Translations under genes and position numbers: made by a program
Notes under the pieces: generated by a model
What the model saw: the letters and a program-made list of their open reading frames with translations, nothing else
Told to the model about the DNA's origin: nothing
The model's database searches: none
NCBI GenBank assembly: GCA_014549065.1
Contig: JACDOX010000017.1
Location: 7,308,808 to 7,372,807 of the forward strand
DNA length: 64,000 nucleotides
Direction of reading: 5' to 3'
Source of the DNA: Cardinalis cardinalis
Lineage: Eukaryota > Chordata > Aves > Passeriformes > Cardinalidae
Shown: positions 24,021-37,500 of the stretch, one piece after another
Layout of the letters: each line of letters starts with the position of its first letter
Position numbering within the stretch: position 1 is the first letter of the stretch

Positions 24021-26545
24021 TNGGTGCAGAAGACATTTCTAATTTTAAACAGGACATATTCTTTCTATAAAAATCACATGCTATGCAGAATAAGGCTTTG
24101 CTGCAGGGCAGAACTGCATCTGTTACCTCAAATATGTAAGCTGTGACTATCATTTTAAAAGCAAAATTATCTCACTTTAATACCTGTTCATACAATTTTC
24201 ATTCTCCTTGAGTAGATTCCAACTAACTGNAAAGCAATTTGAGGAAATTCTCAGCATTTTGGTCAAAATTCACACCTGTGCAGAGAGACTGCAGAGACCA
24301 TCTTGTCATTCAAGTCCCACTTACATTCAGTGAATCTTGCCTCTACTCATTTTCTAAAAGAGGATGAAAGGAGAAGGTGCTCAGCATGTCAGAAAAGCAG
24401 GCACATTTTTTGTAATANTGGGCATTCACTGTTTTCAAGTGGCTGAGGTAGGTGTTTTGCACAGCAATGAAAGAATTCTCTGGTTTAAAACCATGTCTAG
24501 TTAGTTATAATTCCACATGGAAGCAATTNTAGCTCTAAATTTGTAGAATGCTCTAAAATTCACATGATCTTTTGAAATTTGCACTCAGATGTAAGAATCA
24601 AGGGAAGTATATTGTACCACTAGTAATTTTAAGCTTAAGTGGCATGAGGGTGTAACAGCAGTACAACAACAGTGAAACTGTAAGCTGTGACTGTATTAAT
24701 GCACAAGTCAGTCAAAACTGACTTTGACATTTGTGTAGTAGAAGCAGAATATAGAAATAACTCATGGCAGTAGCATAATAAAAGCATCAATGATACTCAC
24801 ACAGCTGGTAGATTTCACCACAGTGAAAGAGTTCTACAGGCAACAGGGGCAAAAGAAGCATCTCAATACATTTGACATCCTTTTCCTGCTGGTACAAGAA
24901 ATTTAGGATCAAGCAGTCTCTCTAACACCAACCATCTATCTATACCTGAATGTTCTAGTGAAAAAGTCCTTTGTGTTTAACAAATGCTCTTGTAAACNTC
25001 TCTACTCTTGCATACTGCAAATCTGAACTAAAAAGAAAATGCAAAGTATAAAATTTTTTCATTCTACCACTTTATTCTAACAGCTGACAATCAAAAACAC
25101 ATTAGCTGCTGTCAGTCACCATCACAATTTTATAATATTGATATCTGTATAGCAGGAATTTAATCAACATATCAACTCATTTCACATATGTAAACACACA
25201 GAAGCTGATTCAGTCACGATAACCCTTACTATGCTAGAAATTTTCAAATAACTCAATTTTTACTACTCCAGCTTCCACTTAAATATATTATGAATGAGAG
25301 AATTTAAAATAATTGAAATAGCATCCTCAGTCTATAGATAGTGAAGTAAAAGCACAAGCTTTTGTGGAATGAAATAAGTATCACACTGAGAAAACCACAA
25401 ATATCTAATTTTCAGTGCTGCCCCCAGGGGCAAAGGAGACCAGAGAGTTCAAGGCTGACACCTAAACCATTGCAGCTCAGTGAAGTCAGTGTGGACCAAC
25501 AGCACTGAGGAAATGCAGTTCTCAAAAAAATCCTCCCTCAGATAACTCTGAAGTTGAAACTCCTAACACACAGCCCTGCCCAAGATAACAGAGGTTTAGT
25601 TTAATTACAGCAGTGGTCCCACAAAGCCCTACTTGCAGGAACCATTGGTTTGAAACTAGTCTGCCCAGGAGTAATCACCAGAGTGATCCAACAACCCATA
25701 ACTTATCCTGAATTACAGCTGACCACCAGAGCGATACCAACAGCACCAGTGCAGAGTCCTGAGCCAACTCTGCATTCCTTAGAGTTTGAATATTTCTCTG
25801 TGTTTGCTTCAATCTGAGACAAACTGCTTGAGATTCAAAAGTCTGTGTTAGGGAGTTGCAGCACAGTTGCTTAACCCTGTACTTGAGCTCATCATTCATT
25901 CACAAGCTTCTCCTCCCAGGGTAAATTTGGCACAAAATGTGCTGGTCCAGGGATTTCTCACTGCTCCCACTGTTCACATACAGACTTTTCACACTGAAGC
26001 ACTTGGCTGGTGTTGAGCTCTAGACTGCCACGAGTGCCACTGCACTCACTGGGATGCAAATATGCCAATGAGGGAGAAATTCTGAAAGCAGAAATGAAGA
26101 GCTAGCAGGCATTTAGCAGAAAATATCTGACNAGCACATGTTTAAGTACAATGAGCTGTCCGCAACAAAAGTAAAAGCGGGCAATATGATGTTGAACTGT
26201 TCATTTTTCACTTAATTTTTCACTTACTGCATTTAGTGCAAAACAGTTGTTTTGAAGGAACTGTCGGTAAACCACTGTATCGATATTTTACAAATATAAC
26301 CAAGGCCCTGTAACAAAAGCACAAAGCCTTCTGCTGTGTATGTTGTCCATTATTTGTTGAAGTGTTATTCCCCATACAGCTGGAAGTGGGGAAGAGAGAA
26401 AGTCCTATCATAAACAATGATATTAAGGCACAAAATCAGAAAGAGTCACAGCTCTATATCTAAGGTGACACTGGTCATAGAGATACACCATCAACAGAAG
26501 ACAGTCCACAGGCCAGAGCTNAAAATCAGAACTTGAAACACAAGT
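24021..26545. other. Gene-free DNA
   Basis: No gene is supported; the longest frame has 74 codons (25675-25899, minus). No transposon is recognised. Single N characters are frequent again (24022, 24230, 24418, 24529, 24998, 26132, 26521). Confidence 0.65.
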
Positions 26546-26547
26546 TG

Positions 26548-26790
26548 GTCACACTTTATATTAAAAATCCATTTGAAATGGTTTATAGAGGGTTAATAGG
26601 TGGTTACTAGATATTTAACACATATTGTAAGCTTTTGCAGCTTTTTTGGTGAATATACATGTTCCATNTACATCAGTAGAAAGTGATGAAGATGGTTATG
26701 AGTCACATTTGACCCTCCTATAAACAACCTATAATTATTTATTAAAACACCCATTAATCTTTTATGAACTTTTCACACACTATATATGGA
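26548..26790. mobile_element. Inverted-arm remnant, old DNA transposon-like
   Basis: Two diverged inverted arms face each other. The left arm is about 26578-26632 (GTTTATAGAGGGTTAATAGG at 26581-26600) and the right arm about 26718-26770. The reverse complement of the right arm reads GTTCATAAAAGATTAATGGG over the matching stretch and stays alignable for roughly 50 bases. The repeated use of GTTTATA and GTTAATA words is typical of old non-autonomous DNA elements spread through vertebrate genomes. There is no transposase frame between the arms and no clear target duplication. It could instead be a hairpin-forming unique sequence; the family is not identified. Confidence 0.45.
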
Positions 26791-27908
26791 TTTCTTGGTT
26801 CCAGTGCTGACTAGCTGTCATTTCTCAGAACGCTCAACTTCCACAATTATAAAACAAAGATGACAAAATTTGAAGTTATAGACCTTATATAAATGCTAAC
26901 TAAAGTTAAGGTTCTGTAGCATGAATTCTACAAGTCAATTTGAGCTACACAGTTCATGACTCCTCCTTATAACAATTGAATATATTTATTTGTCACAGAA
27001 GAGCTCCGTGATGCTTAGTTTTTGTGAAATAAATTCACAATCCTGGTTAAAGGTTCACTGCCTTATTTGGTATAAAATATCCACACAACAGTTTGTACCG
27101 ATCCAGAACTAAGAAAAATTAGAAAAATCTCCTTTATGTATATGAACTGAGACATGCAAAGATAAAGGATCACATTTTCCTGGGAAATCTTCGCCTTCAC
27201 CTGCAGCTCATACTTTGTATGCACTGAGGAAAATGCCTGGGTTGATTTTTAAGATAGGTAGTGCAGAGTAAAATCCAGTGCTCCAGTTTCCCAGCACTTT
27301 GGGATATAGTTGTGCTTTTACAACAGGATCTTCCTGTAACTACTTGTGAATATCAGACATATATTTAGATAAAGTCATCAAAAATTCAGGGCTGAGGACA
27401 CCTGGGATATATATAATCCCACTCTTTTTGTGTGGGATCTTTGTAGGTCTGCCAATCCCAACTCAAAATAATAAAAAATGTGAGCCAGGCCTCAATTTTT
27501 TTTTACTTCAGTTTTTCTTTTTGAACCACCTTAAAAACCTATTAGTTTTTATCAATGAATAATCTCCTTTTCCAAGATTTGCAATCACATCTTCCAAGTA
27601 TAGGAGTTAGAACCTTGCTTTGCAAGTTTTTAAATGAAAACTAAATTACTTCTGAAAAAACCAGCAGCCTCAAGACTTGCTAGAAAACCAAAGGAGGTGG
27701 AAATATTGTATTTTTTACCATTTCTGAACATAAAATTTCCTTCCCAGTTAAACCAGACATTCTGCCTAGCAGGTAAATAAATTTGAATTATGCCCAACTC
27801 CAAGGAAATCCAGGGACCACACAGTACAGATTTTCTTGAGTCAATGAAAGTTAATGTAACTTCCACAAATTTCTGTATACTGTCAAGACCCATCCTAGCA
27901 TTTTCATC
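26791..27908. other. Gene-free DNA
   Basis: AT-rich DNA with no gene; an 87-codon minus-strand frame (27630-27893) is not recognisable. No repeat is evident before the T run. Confidence 0.65.
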
Positions 27909-27929
27909 TTTTTTTTTTTTTTTTTTTTT
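27909..27929. repeat. Poly(T) run of 21
   Basis: The longest homopolymer in the window. Read on the minus strand it is a 21-base A run, which could be the tail of a retroposed copy. However, I recognise no gene or SINE body on the other side and no flanking direct repeats, so it is called simple sequence. Confidence 0.95.
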
Positions 27930-30900
27930 GGTTCAAAGAACAATACAAAAAAGGAAAAGAAGCTGAACTATTTTTAACTCAAATTAACAGATTTTGATTG
28001 AAAGACTGGGCAAAGTTCCAGTGGTGAAGTGTGCGTTTTATACAATCCAGACTGCTTTGCCCTTTCCTTCACATAATGCTAATGAGTCACAGAGTAACTG
28101 GAAAATCTGAGCAGTGAGGTGTGCTATCATTTGGGTTAGTCTATTCCAGTTTTAAGAAGGATTACGGATTGGGAACTACAGCTCTACTGAGGTGTGGAGC
28201 TGCATTAATGGGTTATATGTAATACTAAATCACTAGACCTGTTCCTGCCATTCTNAAGTACCAGACTGCATTTGATTCCCTTCTCAAACAATTAGCCCAA
28301 GAATCTACAGTGCAGCAGAACAGAAAAGAGCAAAGGGGAGTCATCAGGTGTTAAGCAAGAAAATGCCTACACCATGTAAACAACCTGATTTTTGCAAGCC
28401 ATCCAAGAAGGAAATCAAGGCTGAGTACATTTCTTATATCCTTATGAGCCAAACTATATTTTTATCTCTTGTCTTCAGAGAAAGTAGTTAACACAATTGT
28501 TTGGAATAATTTTGCATGGAGATGCTATATTAAAAATTTATAATATTTTGGAGTAACTCTTCAAAGATGACAGTGATCCTGACTTTGGAACAGGAAGGCT
28601 GCACAGTTAACTCTTCCAGAACAATTATTCTTCAGTAGCTAAACTGCTATGTTTGCTCATGCAAACATGGACACTAATGGATTCCCTTCTGATGATTAAT
28701 CCTATTTATGCTTCTTTTATCCAAGAGAACAGTTTCATTCTCAACTAAAATTGATCTGAGTCTGTGCTTCTGTCAAAAGGGATGGTCCCTTCTCATCCTT
28801 CAGTTGCATATGCCTACTACTTTTCTCTTGTAAACATTTGATTTTGTATGATTGCCCAGGGATCCAAAGGAAAGAAGAAAATTAATCCAAGTCTGTAAAG
28901 GGATATTTCTCATCAGGATCAATATCTGATCTTCCTGTGCACAAAAGCTCTCTAAGATGCATGCTGGCAGAATAAAAGATATTGCAAGTGTAATAAAAGT
29001 GGGGATATCCCATTTGGTATCTGTGTGAATTTGTATCAGTTGAAAGTAATAATGACAGTGCACCCTGGCATAAGTTCTCTTTTTTTCCTTCCTTAAGATA
29101 TGTCTTTCTTTTGAAATGATAAAATATTATAAAAACTATAAAACATAAAAGTTATAAACCAAACAATTTACATAGGAACATAGTATTCAGGTGACTTTTT
29201 TCTTTTCCCCATGAGTAGAAACTTTTTGCTACCAAGATGAATTTTTATAAAACTCAGAGTTTGATTTATACATTAGNTCCAAAATGTAGGTAATTTAATG
29301 TTGTCAAGACAAATGATGACAGCTGGGTTACATAATGCCTATAACTTCATTTAGCAAGGGACACTTACTGAGTGACTGGCTGCTGTCAGGGCTTCATAGT
29401 CTGTCAGCTAAATAAAACTTGAGGTGCCATGCCTGGAAAATTGTGTCAGGCAGGGAACATTCATAGCACTTTACTTTAGGCTCCTAACTCAGGTGAGGAA
29501 GTAAGAAATTATTATCTGGATCGTATATATATATGCACTAGAGGGACAGTAGCTTCTCTGGAGCTCAAGTCAAAGCTTAATGAGGGTACTGTAAATGACC
29601 AGAGAAGTCTCACCTTTTTACTTGTGACTCTGCAGAGCAAGACTTGACTTAAAGGGAAAAAAAATAAAGCTTGACTTTATCATGTTAATAAAAAGAATGA
29701 ATGATGTATCTTAGACCTTATTGGAGTGAGTTATATAGTCCCAGGTTTCACACTTGATTTGTTTGAAGAGACTGGGTGGAAATGCAATAAGACAGAGAGA
29801 GTGAAACTCGTAAATCATAGGAATTAAGGATAAGGAGGAGAAGCTTTGCTTTTCAATTCCACAAGCTCTATAAAGGAAAATGGAATTTTCAGAAATCCAA
29901 GACCAAATCACCTTTGAACAAAGTAATCATTTTGTCAAGGAGGATTCTTCCCTANTCTTCTACCCAGGTCTCTCTATCAAAAGAAGACCACCAAGAGCGT
30001 TGCATCAGCATTTTCTGGCTTCTTGATATTGTTCTAGATCATGAGGAATCTTGAGGTTACAATCATGAAAGTTGCTGTAACTCTCCCTCTTTTTTTTTTT
30101 GTCTTGTGTTTTTAATTAGCTGAAAGATAGAACATGCTTTTATCCTTTGATTATAGAGTGTGAAAGTGTATTGTATGTACATGAATCTCTATGATCCTGT
30201 AACATTTACACAAGGAAGACATCAGACGAGCATTCGTGAAATAATCTCATAAATATACCCCAATATTGAGTTCTAAACTAGTATTGAGACCAGCTCATTG
30301 ATTTCTTCACAGTCTGATTTGCATAATTTTAGAAAATGTTAATTTTGTGGTCCTGAACAGTAGCCTATCACATGTGACAGCATTTTGTAAGTGTTAATTT
30401 TAAAAATACTTTTAGTATAGTGCATAAAAGGGAGTCTATGTTTCTTTCCATCAGCAATGTGTTTCTGGGATCTTTCAGAGTCCATCTAGTTATAAGCAGG
30501 TTGACCTGAAAGCCCTGAGCAAGCATGGACTCACACAGAATTCCCATCCATTCCCATGTGCTGATTACATCTTCACAATTGGCCTTGTAGCTGATGCAGC
30601 ATGATAAACAGACTTGTTTTCCTGCAGAAAATGCACCTAAACTTTCTTTTCTCTTGNGTTACACTGGCCCCACACCAAGCACTACCCCAAGAACTTCAGA
30701 TATACATTTAATGCAAATACAAATATGCATTTAATGCATGTGCAGCTAAAAAAATAAAGTCATGGGTGCCAGCAGCATANAACCAGTTGCCTCAGGCCAC
30801 TAGAGGCTACTGTAGCCTAGTAACAATATTCATTTTCTTGACTATTCTGCCATATATTGCTTAAAAAGAGAGGGCGTGGAAACAGGGAATAACACACTTG

Positions 30901-33900
30901 ATATAATGAAGTAACTTGGAAAAAAAAAGAAAATTAAGTAAATCTATAAAGAACATTTTTGTCCGCTCCAAAAGATTTCTGCTTAGAGTCTGAACGGTGG
31001 CATTAATTAAAAACAGAAATTGTTTTTTACTACATAAATTAATCAGCCTTTGAATTACCTTACACTCAAGGTCTTAGAGCAAAATTTAGAATTTTTCTTT
31101 CCTAACCCTCAAAACCTCACAAATCATCCTGGTTTGTTCTCAAACAGGTTTCTAAACCAACACAGTAGGAGCAACCCACTGTTGCCATAGGCTTTAGTGA
31201 ATCCTTTAAACCAAGGTAAATGATATTAGATTCGAATTAGAACCCCTCATGCCTATCTTATATTCTCTCTCATTTTCATAGAGATCATAGAGACTCAGGC
31301 TGACATGTTCTCTATTTGCTTTATAATTTTTTTGCTCTGTTTTTCTTCAGATGNAATAGCACACCTTTTTAGTTACAAAGAAAAAGTGCATCTACATGAA
31401 GCAAACTTATCTGGACCCAGATGTGCATTTCTAGTACACAATGGCACCAGCACTCATTTCTGAGAGCTCAACAGTTTTTTAGAGCAAAAAAGAAGTGAGA
31501 AAACACATCCAACACTATGCATAGTTTATGTTCTTATCCAGGATAANATTTCGGGCATTTGACAAGTGAGTAAAAAGCATGATATAAAAGTAATCATTAG
31601 CAGCATTATGTAGAACTTCTTATGAACATATTTAACATTATCTCCCAAGGGAGAATTTTAAAATGAGAGATGAGCTGCTGCAAAGGGAATATAAAGGGCA
31701 CAAGGCAAAAAAGGGATTAGGAACTCTAAACCTAATGAATTAACATCAAATTGTTGCTGCAAATTTACTTATTATTCAATTCTTAAAGAATTTGCACATA
31801 TTCACCTACTAAACCAGTTCTAGAACATTAACCATATTCTATGTATTTTAAATGCTGACATTAGTGGTCACCCCAAACCCCTATTTTCTCCCTACATTGT
31901 GTTTGTACAGTAGCCAGCAGGGCAGAGACCTGCTCGTGGGCTGGGCTTTCAAAGTCTAGCATCATGCAAGTGAATAATTCAGGGAAGATGAGAGTGCAAG
32001 GGCACTAGCACAGGGAAAATTCATTCATGTTTTGCAAACTCTTAGGTCACTGGTCCAACTGACATCAGTTACCATATTTTATTCACAATATTTTTAAAAA
32101 TGACCTGCTCTCAGTTAGCTGCTGTTACAGAGGTTTCCAATTACACTGTCTGAAGCAAGTGTATTTTCCCTCCAAGATGGTTTTATCTTATCTTGTTTTA
32201 ACCCCTGTTTTCCAAATAGGCTGTGAAGATAGCACTGCCAAAATAATCATGATAGNGTACTTTAATGCATAGAGGTTATCAACATCATAATATGGATCAG
32301 AAGAGAAACTGGACCACAACTTGTGCAGGGATTTATCACCAGCTGGGTCTGTTAGCAATAAAGACTTCAGAGACACATCTCACTCCTGGCAAATTCCTGC
32401 TAGTGCAGGGCACTGCAAACCTCAGCCTGGCCTGGGGCCCATGCCCTGCTCTGCTGCGGCAGGCACTGCCTTGGCCTCTGCCCACTTTGGGNGGCGCAGG
32501 GGACAGGTGCAGAGAGGTGGACACTGTGCTGCTGGCAGCTTTTGTCTGGAGAAGGTCCAGAGCCAGCGGCTGGCTGAGCTCTCAGAATCCAGATGGAAAA
32601 TCAGAACAGACATTAGAGGTGTGGGAGGCTCTAAACAAAGGCTACCTCTGAATCTAAATCAAGTTTTGAGTTACACATGCTCTGATTAGGACAATAATGA
32701 GTTGTCAGTCTCCAGGGCAAGAAAAGTAACCCTAGATTTTTGGATCCAGTAACTGGTTTTGAATTACTCATGAACAGTCATTTTAGGATGCTTCAAGAAC
32801 ATCGTGGGCCATAACGTCTGTTCCTATGAATAAAAAAACACCGAACGAAAAGGAGCTGCATGACATTTTACTACTAATAAGTTTGGCTTTAAAACATTAA
32901 CATAAATTACTGACTCAAGTTTCATAAGGGCTTTCTAAGCCTTGACAGTACCTCAGAGCAAAGAAATAAACATAATGTTAATATCTCTCATTCTCAGGGT
33001 AAAATACTGGCAGTTTGCAACTCTTTTGGGCGCCCACTCCTGAAGTTTTTGGTGAGCTGTGCTGGCCTGGGCTGAAGCACTTTGACAAAGATGGACAAAC
33101 TTAGAGCATATGCCTAACCAATTGTTCAAGTTTGGATAGACTCAAATGTAATCTGCTATAGCTCCCTGAAGGCTAATTTGTACTAAATTTGAGAGAGAGA
33201 ACATACATATTATAAATAGAAAACAGACCTAACTCAAAAATTCAGTGGCAGTTTAGCCTTTGGGGTGTTGTGTCACAATAGGGTAACTATAATAGGCAAA
33301 ACTGGAGAACTGCTGATGAAACTAATTTCTATTTCTTGTTGAACTTCAGTCTCAGAATATGATACCCTAGTTCTTACTAGAATATATGCCTGTGGTAAGA
33401 AAGTCATCAGTGATGGNACTGGAGTTTTCAATTGATGATCCCATAAAGGATGATAGTAATAACTCTGATTTCAAGCATCTTAATAACCAAATCTCATAGA
33501 CTGTTATAATGATTCATTCTAGGATCTCAATAGGGAGGAATAAAATCGAAGTNAAATACCTTAATCATGAGTCATTCAAATGACAAANGTGAAACAGATT
33601 CAAAACCTTATANCCATTTCTTTTTGGTGTTATGTGAAGAGTCTTCTAATCTGGACAGGTTTCTGGTACAGTGGCTGTAAGTGTGTAAACCATGGACATA
33701 TTAATAACTGCAACTGCATAGTGAGCCATTAGGAGCAGCTCATATTTTAAGAGGTGTCAAAATAATTTTGAGCACCTCAGAATTCACAAAAAGTATGTTT
33801 CTAAAACCACTAACTTTTAAAAATGCAGATGGATAATTATNACCCGTTTATAGCCAGTCATACTAATACAGTTAAAATTTAGAATATATTTATGCACACA

Positions 33901-34550
33901 AGATTATCTGAAAAGGTGTGTGAACTAATTTTTAGTGAGAGATAAGAACTAGACATTTACATTTTGAAATTATTTCATTTTCACCCATATGTGTGTAACT
34001 TGAAGTGGCTATTTCAAGAAATCTTATCCATCACAAAGCCCACCATACTCTTTGATGACTCTTTAATCCCTGAGAGGAGCAAGGAGTAAAGCTTTTAACT
34101 ACATAATAAAANGAAAGGAAAATAAAGAATTTGTAAAATTCTTCCACGTTCTAAAGACATGGGAGAAACAATCCTGCTGAGATGGTGGCTGCTAATTCAC
34201 TCTGGTTTTTCAGTGTTATTCCCCTCTACCCTCTTGCAACTGGTTTTCAGACTTCCCTGCTGCTAAGTTTGGTCTCACTGCTGTCAGTTAGTGATTTTTA
34301 CCTTGCTGCTACATTTGTAATGAAAACACTGGCGAAATCCAACTTTAGGGAAGATCTCCACATGGTATTAATGTCTATCACCTTTAAAAGTCANTACTTC
34401 TCACCATGCAAGTGCTAACTATGTATATCCCCACAGCTAATCTTCAGGATCTGAAAGGATAAAAGCAAACAGGGCTAAGAACCAACCTATCTGTTATGAC
34501 TTTCACTGACCAAATCNCATGTTTTCATTAATTCTAAAGAAAAAATATTA
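27930..34550. other. Gene-free DNA with a GC-richer patch
   Basis: No gene is supported. A GC-richer patch at about 32380-32610 holds the largest frames here: 128 codons (32265-32651, plus), an overlapping 122-codon plus frame, and two minus frames of about 62 codons. Four frames open over the same bases is expected in GC-rich DNA short of stop codons, and none looks like a known protein. An alternating AT tract lies near 29524-29533. A motif cluster at 28076-28089 is listed separately. Confidence 0.6.
28076..28089 (+). promoter_or_regulatory. Composite POU-like/AP-1 motif
   Basis: ATGCTAAT (28076-28083, an octamer-like POU variant) overlaps by one base a perfect AP-1 site TGAGTCA (28083-28089). 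The same ATGCTAAT word occurs in the enhancer-like block at 23885. The pairing is suggestive but short, and its function is inferred only. Confidence 0.25.
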
Positions 34551-37500
34551 GTAAAATGCAATGTGCCAGAATAGCATTAGAGGAAAGTGCAGTGGCATTA
34601 ATGCTTTTGGTTTTCATTAAAATCAGAGGAATGAAGAAACTGCAACTTCTTCAATATAACCCCTTGATTAAGTCAAAATTCGTTGTGAGGCAAAGAATTT
34701 AAAATAATGCACTGTTGTAGCAGAAAAAACACATAGTGATGATTTAAATCAACCCCTTGTTAGCAGTGATACCTATTTACATACTCGATGAACGTAACAG
34801 CATCATTTGTAACTTGTATGAACATGTACTCTGTATCATTGGGTTTCAGAGACAGTTTTCAACCGAACAGAAAGAATGAAAATTTAATCACAGTCAGCTG
34901 AGTTCAGCCCAATGCAGGAGAAACACTTCACAATTAATTCTCTTAGCCCAGACACAGATGCCTGGAAAATACATTAAATAGGTCTGCTAAAACATTATTT
35001 GCCCTTATTAATGCTGAAGTCCCATATTTCTTATTCTCTAATCACCGATATTTCCCNCCGACTAAATTAGATTATTAAAGTTCTTATATACATTTAAATA
35101 TCTCATCTACTTAGTTCTTTAAACTAATTTTACTTCCTCAGACNAAACCTCTCACTCTCATTGCTGAGAAATTCACCATGTCCAAAATTTCTCCTACTCT
35201 AAAAACTTTGTTTACTTANTCCAATGTCAAGAATGTATTTTATTACTTCCTGATTTCCTTCAAATAACAAATAATGAATGCNCATACTCCATTTTGAAAT
35301 GTCATTATTGTTTATACAAATTTAAAAAATCTAATTTTTGACAACTATTGTTTTATTCAGTCAATTTGTACTGTCTTATTTTCCATCGCTTGTCCCCAGC
35401 AATCACACTGCTTAGCCCTGATTCACTTAATTCATNGCTTTTAACATATTTTAATTGTTTATAATGGATTTTCATGTCTTACTTATCATGAAAGTTTTCT
35501 TCTGTATGTTGATCTCAAACCTCTGCTCTTCACTAGTTTTCTGCCTTAGTTCANGGATTTGAGTGCTTTACAAAAGGTCTTTTCTGGAACTCATGGCCTT
35601 GTTCCTTCAAAATATTTTAGCTATTTTTTTTGTTTCCTTTGGAATGCAAATTCCTTGATCATTTTCAAGCAACTTAGCATTTTGTTGATGGGTGGATTTG
35701 GGACAGTCTTCCAGAATGTGGGAAGCCTGTGATTTGCATAGATGGCTTGGAAAAAGTAGCATGTCAGAAAAGTTACAAAGACCCCTGAGGATGGAATGAA
35801 GTCTCACAGCTAGACATGAACTAGAGCAGTTCTGATGCTCATTCAAAGTACTTTGGGGTGCCAAGTGGCCCTGGTACAGCTTGGATATCAGAAATCACAT
35901 GTATGACTGACAGGTATATTTTCTACCATTCCCCCAGCTGTGCCAAGAGCAGCTGATGCCCTTTTTCCAAGGAATGTGAAGAGCAGATTTCTCTAAATTG
36001 AAGATGATATCTCTGTTTCTATCTATTGTCTCTGGGTAAAGCATAATATTCAGGTATCATTATTTAAGATCATTCAGTGAATACTTAATCTAGATATTGT
36101 TTTCCAAATCTTCACAGATTCTGTATGAGATTCAGAACTGGGACATAGTCCCTACTCCTTAATTAAAAGGGCCCCACTGTCTGTTTTCACTCAGAACTTG
36201 TTCTATTTTTCACAAAAAAAAAAAAAATTGCTATACTAAAGGTGATTTTGAATGCTGGACTGATACAGCTGTTTATGAAACTAATTTTTAAGAAGGTCCG
36301 TGGAGGACACAGGCTCAAAGGATTCCACAGCTGAATTCATGAAGCCAAATATAAAAAATCTAAGCCCTCTTCCTGAATAATCATACTGAGAAGTTAATAC
36401 AGAACACCTTTTTCCCTCTAACCACCTGACTCTAATGCCTCTTATGCTAGGGTTTCTTTTGCAAAGCTTTAATTNAAAAGGGAATCTGTGACAAGTAGTA
36501 TTTTCCAAAAAGAGTAGTTGTTGCATACCCACAGCAGCTGCAGGCAGCCACATTCAAACACTCCGTAGCTGTAGTGTCCACTTGATTTCTACACCTTTCC
36601 TCAAGGACTCACCATCTGCGTGGCAAATAAACACAGGTTCTTGTGTTTTCATTTCACTTGTAATGATAATCAAAAGGCAAAGAGCAAGCACTAACCTATC
36701 ACAAGTGATATGATTACTGTGTAATTACTGAGTTTCTAATAAACAAACTTCAGATTTACTCTATTGAAATAAAAAAGAATTATTTCAATAAACAAACATA
36801 AAAAAATTCTATTAACGGGTATAAAAAGAGCATATTCTCTCAGCCTCACACTTGACTGATTCATTCCACAGTGAAATCAACATGACAAAGATTTTGTTTT
36901 CTTTGTGTCTGTCATTTTACAGCTTTGACAAGTAAACATTGTTTAAGGACGGAAATGTAAATATTAAGAGGTCTGGTTTAGCTATCAAGGCTGGAAAATC
37001 AGACTGACTAAACCAGGATGCAATCACAGACACTACCTTGCATGCTGGCTGCACTCTAGGCCTTGGAAATGGCAATGGCTGCTCTGATTAAAGGTGTCAC
37101 TTGTTCACTGAGAAAAATCATGCCTGCCAACACAAGGGCTACCCAGAGAGAGGCATAAGAATGTGGTAGTGCAGCAGAGACAGTAAACTGAGAGCCAGCA
37201 GGGCCCACACAAAGGGAGATTTTACAAGTGAGAGAGTGGTGAGGGAGCAGTTACACAACCTGGATTTGCATACTGGCCCAAAAGACGTGAGAGAGACTGG
37301 AAAATAGCTCTCACACAGAAGGAAAGAGTGTAGCCAGAAGCTAAAAGAAAGCTTTTATTGCACAGTGTTGGAATGGAAAGACAATGCAAAATCTCAAAGT
37401 TGCACGGGGACAACCTTATGGCGATTTAATCGCACTAAAGAGGAGAAGGAGGGGGTAACAAAGCAGTAGGGTAGCCCAGTGGTAGCCATGTGGGCTCCAG

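Noticed and set aside
27909..27929. 21-base T run as a retroposed poly(A) tail
   Set aside because: No gene or SINE body and no flanking target duplication were seen.
32265..32651. 128- and 122-codon overlapping plus frames in a GC-richer patch
   Set aside because: Four frames on both strands are open across the same bases, as expected where GC-rich DNA lacks stop codons; no protein family recognised.
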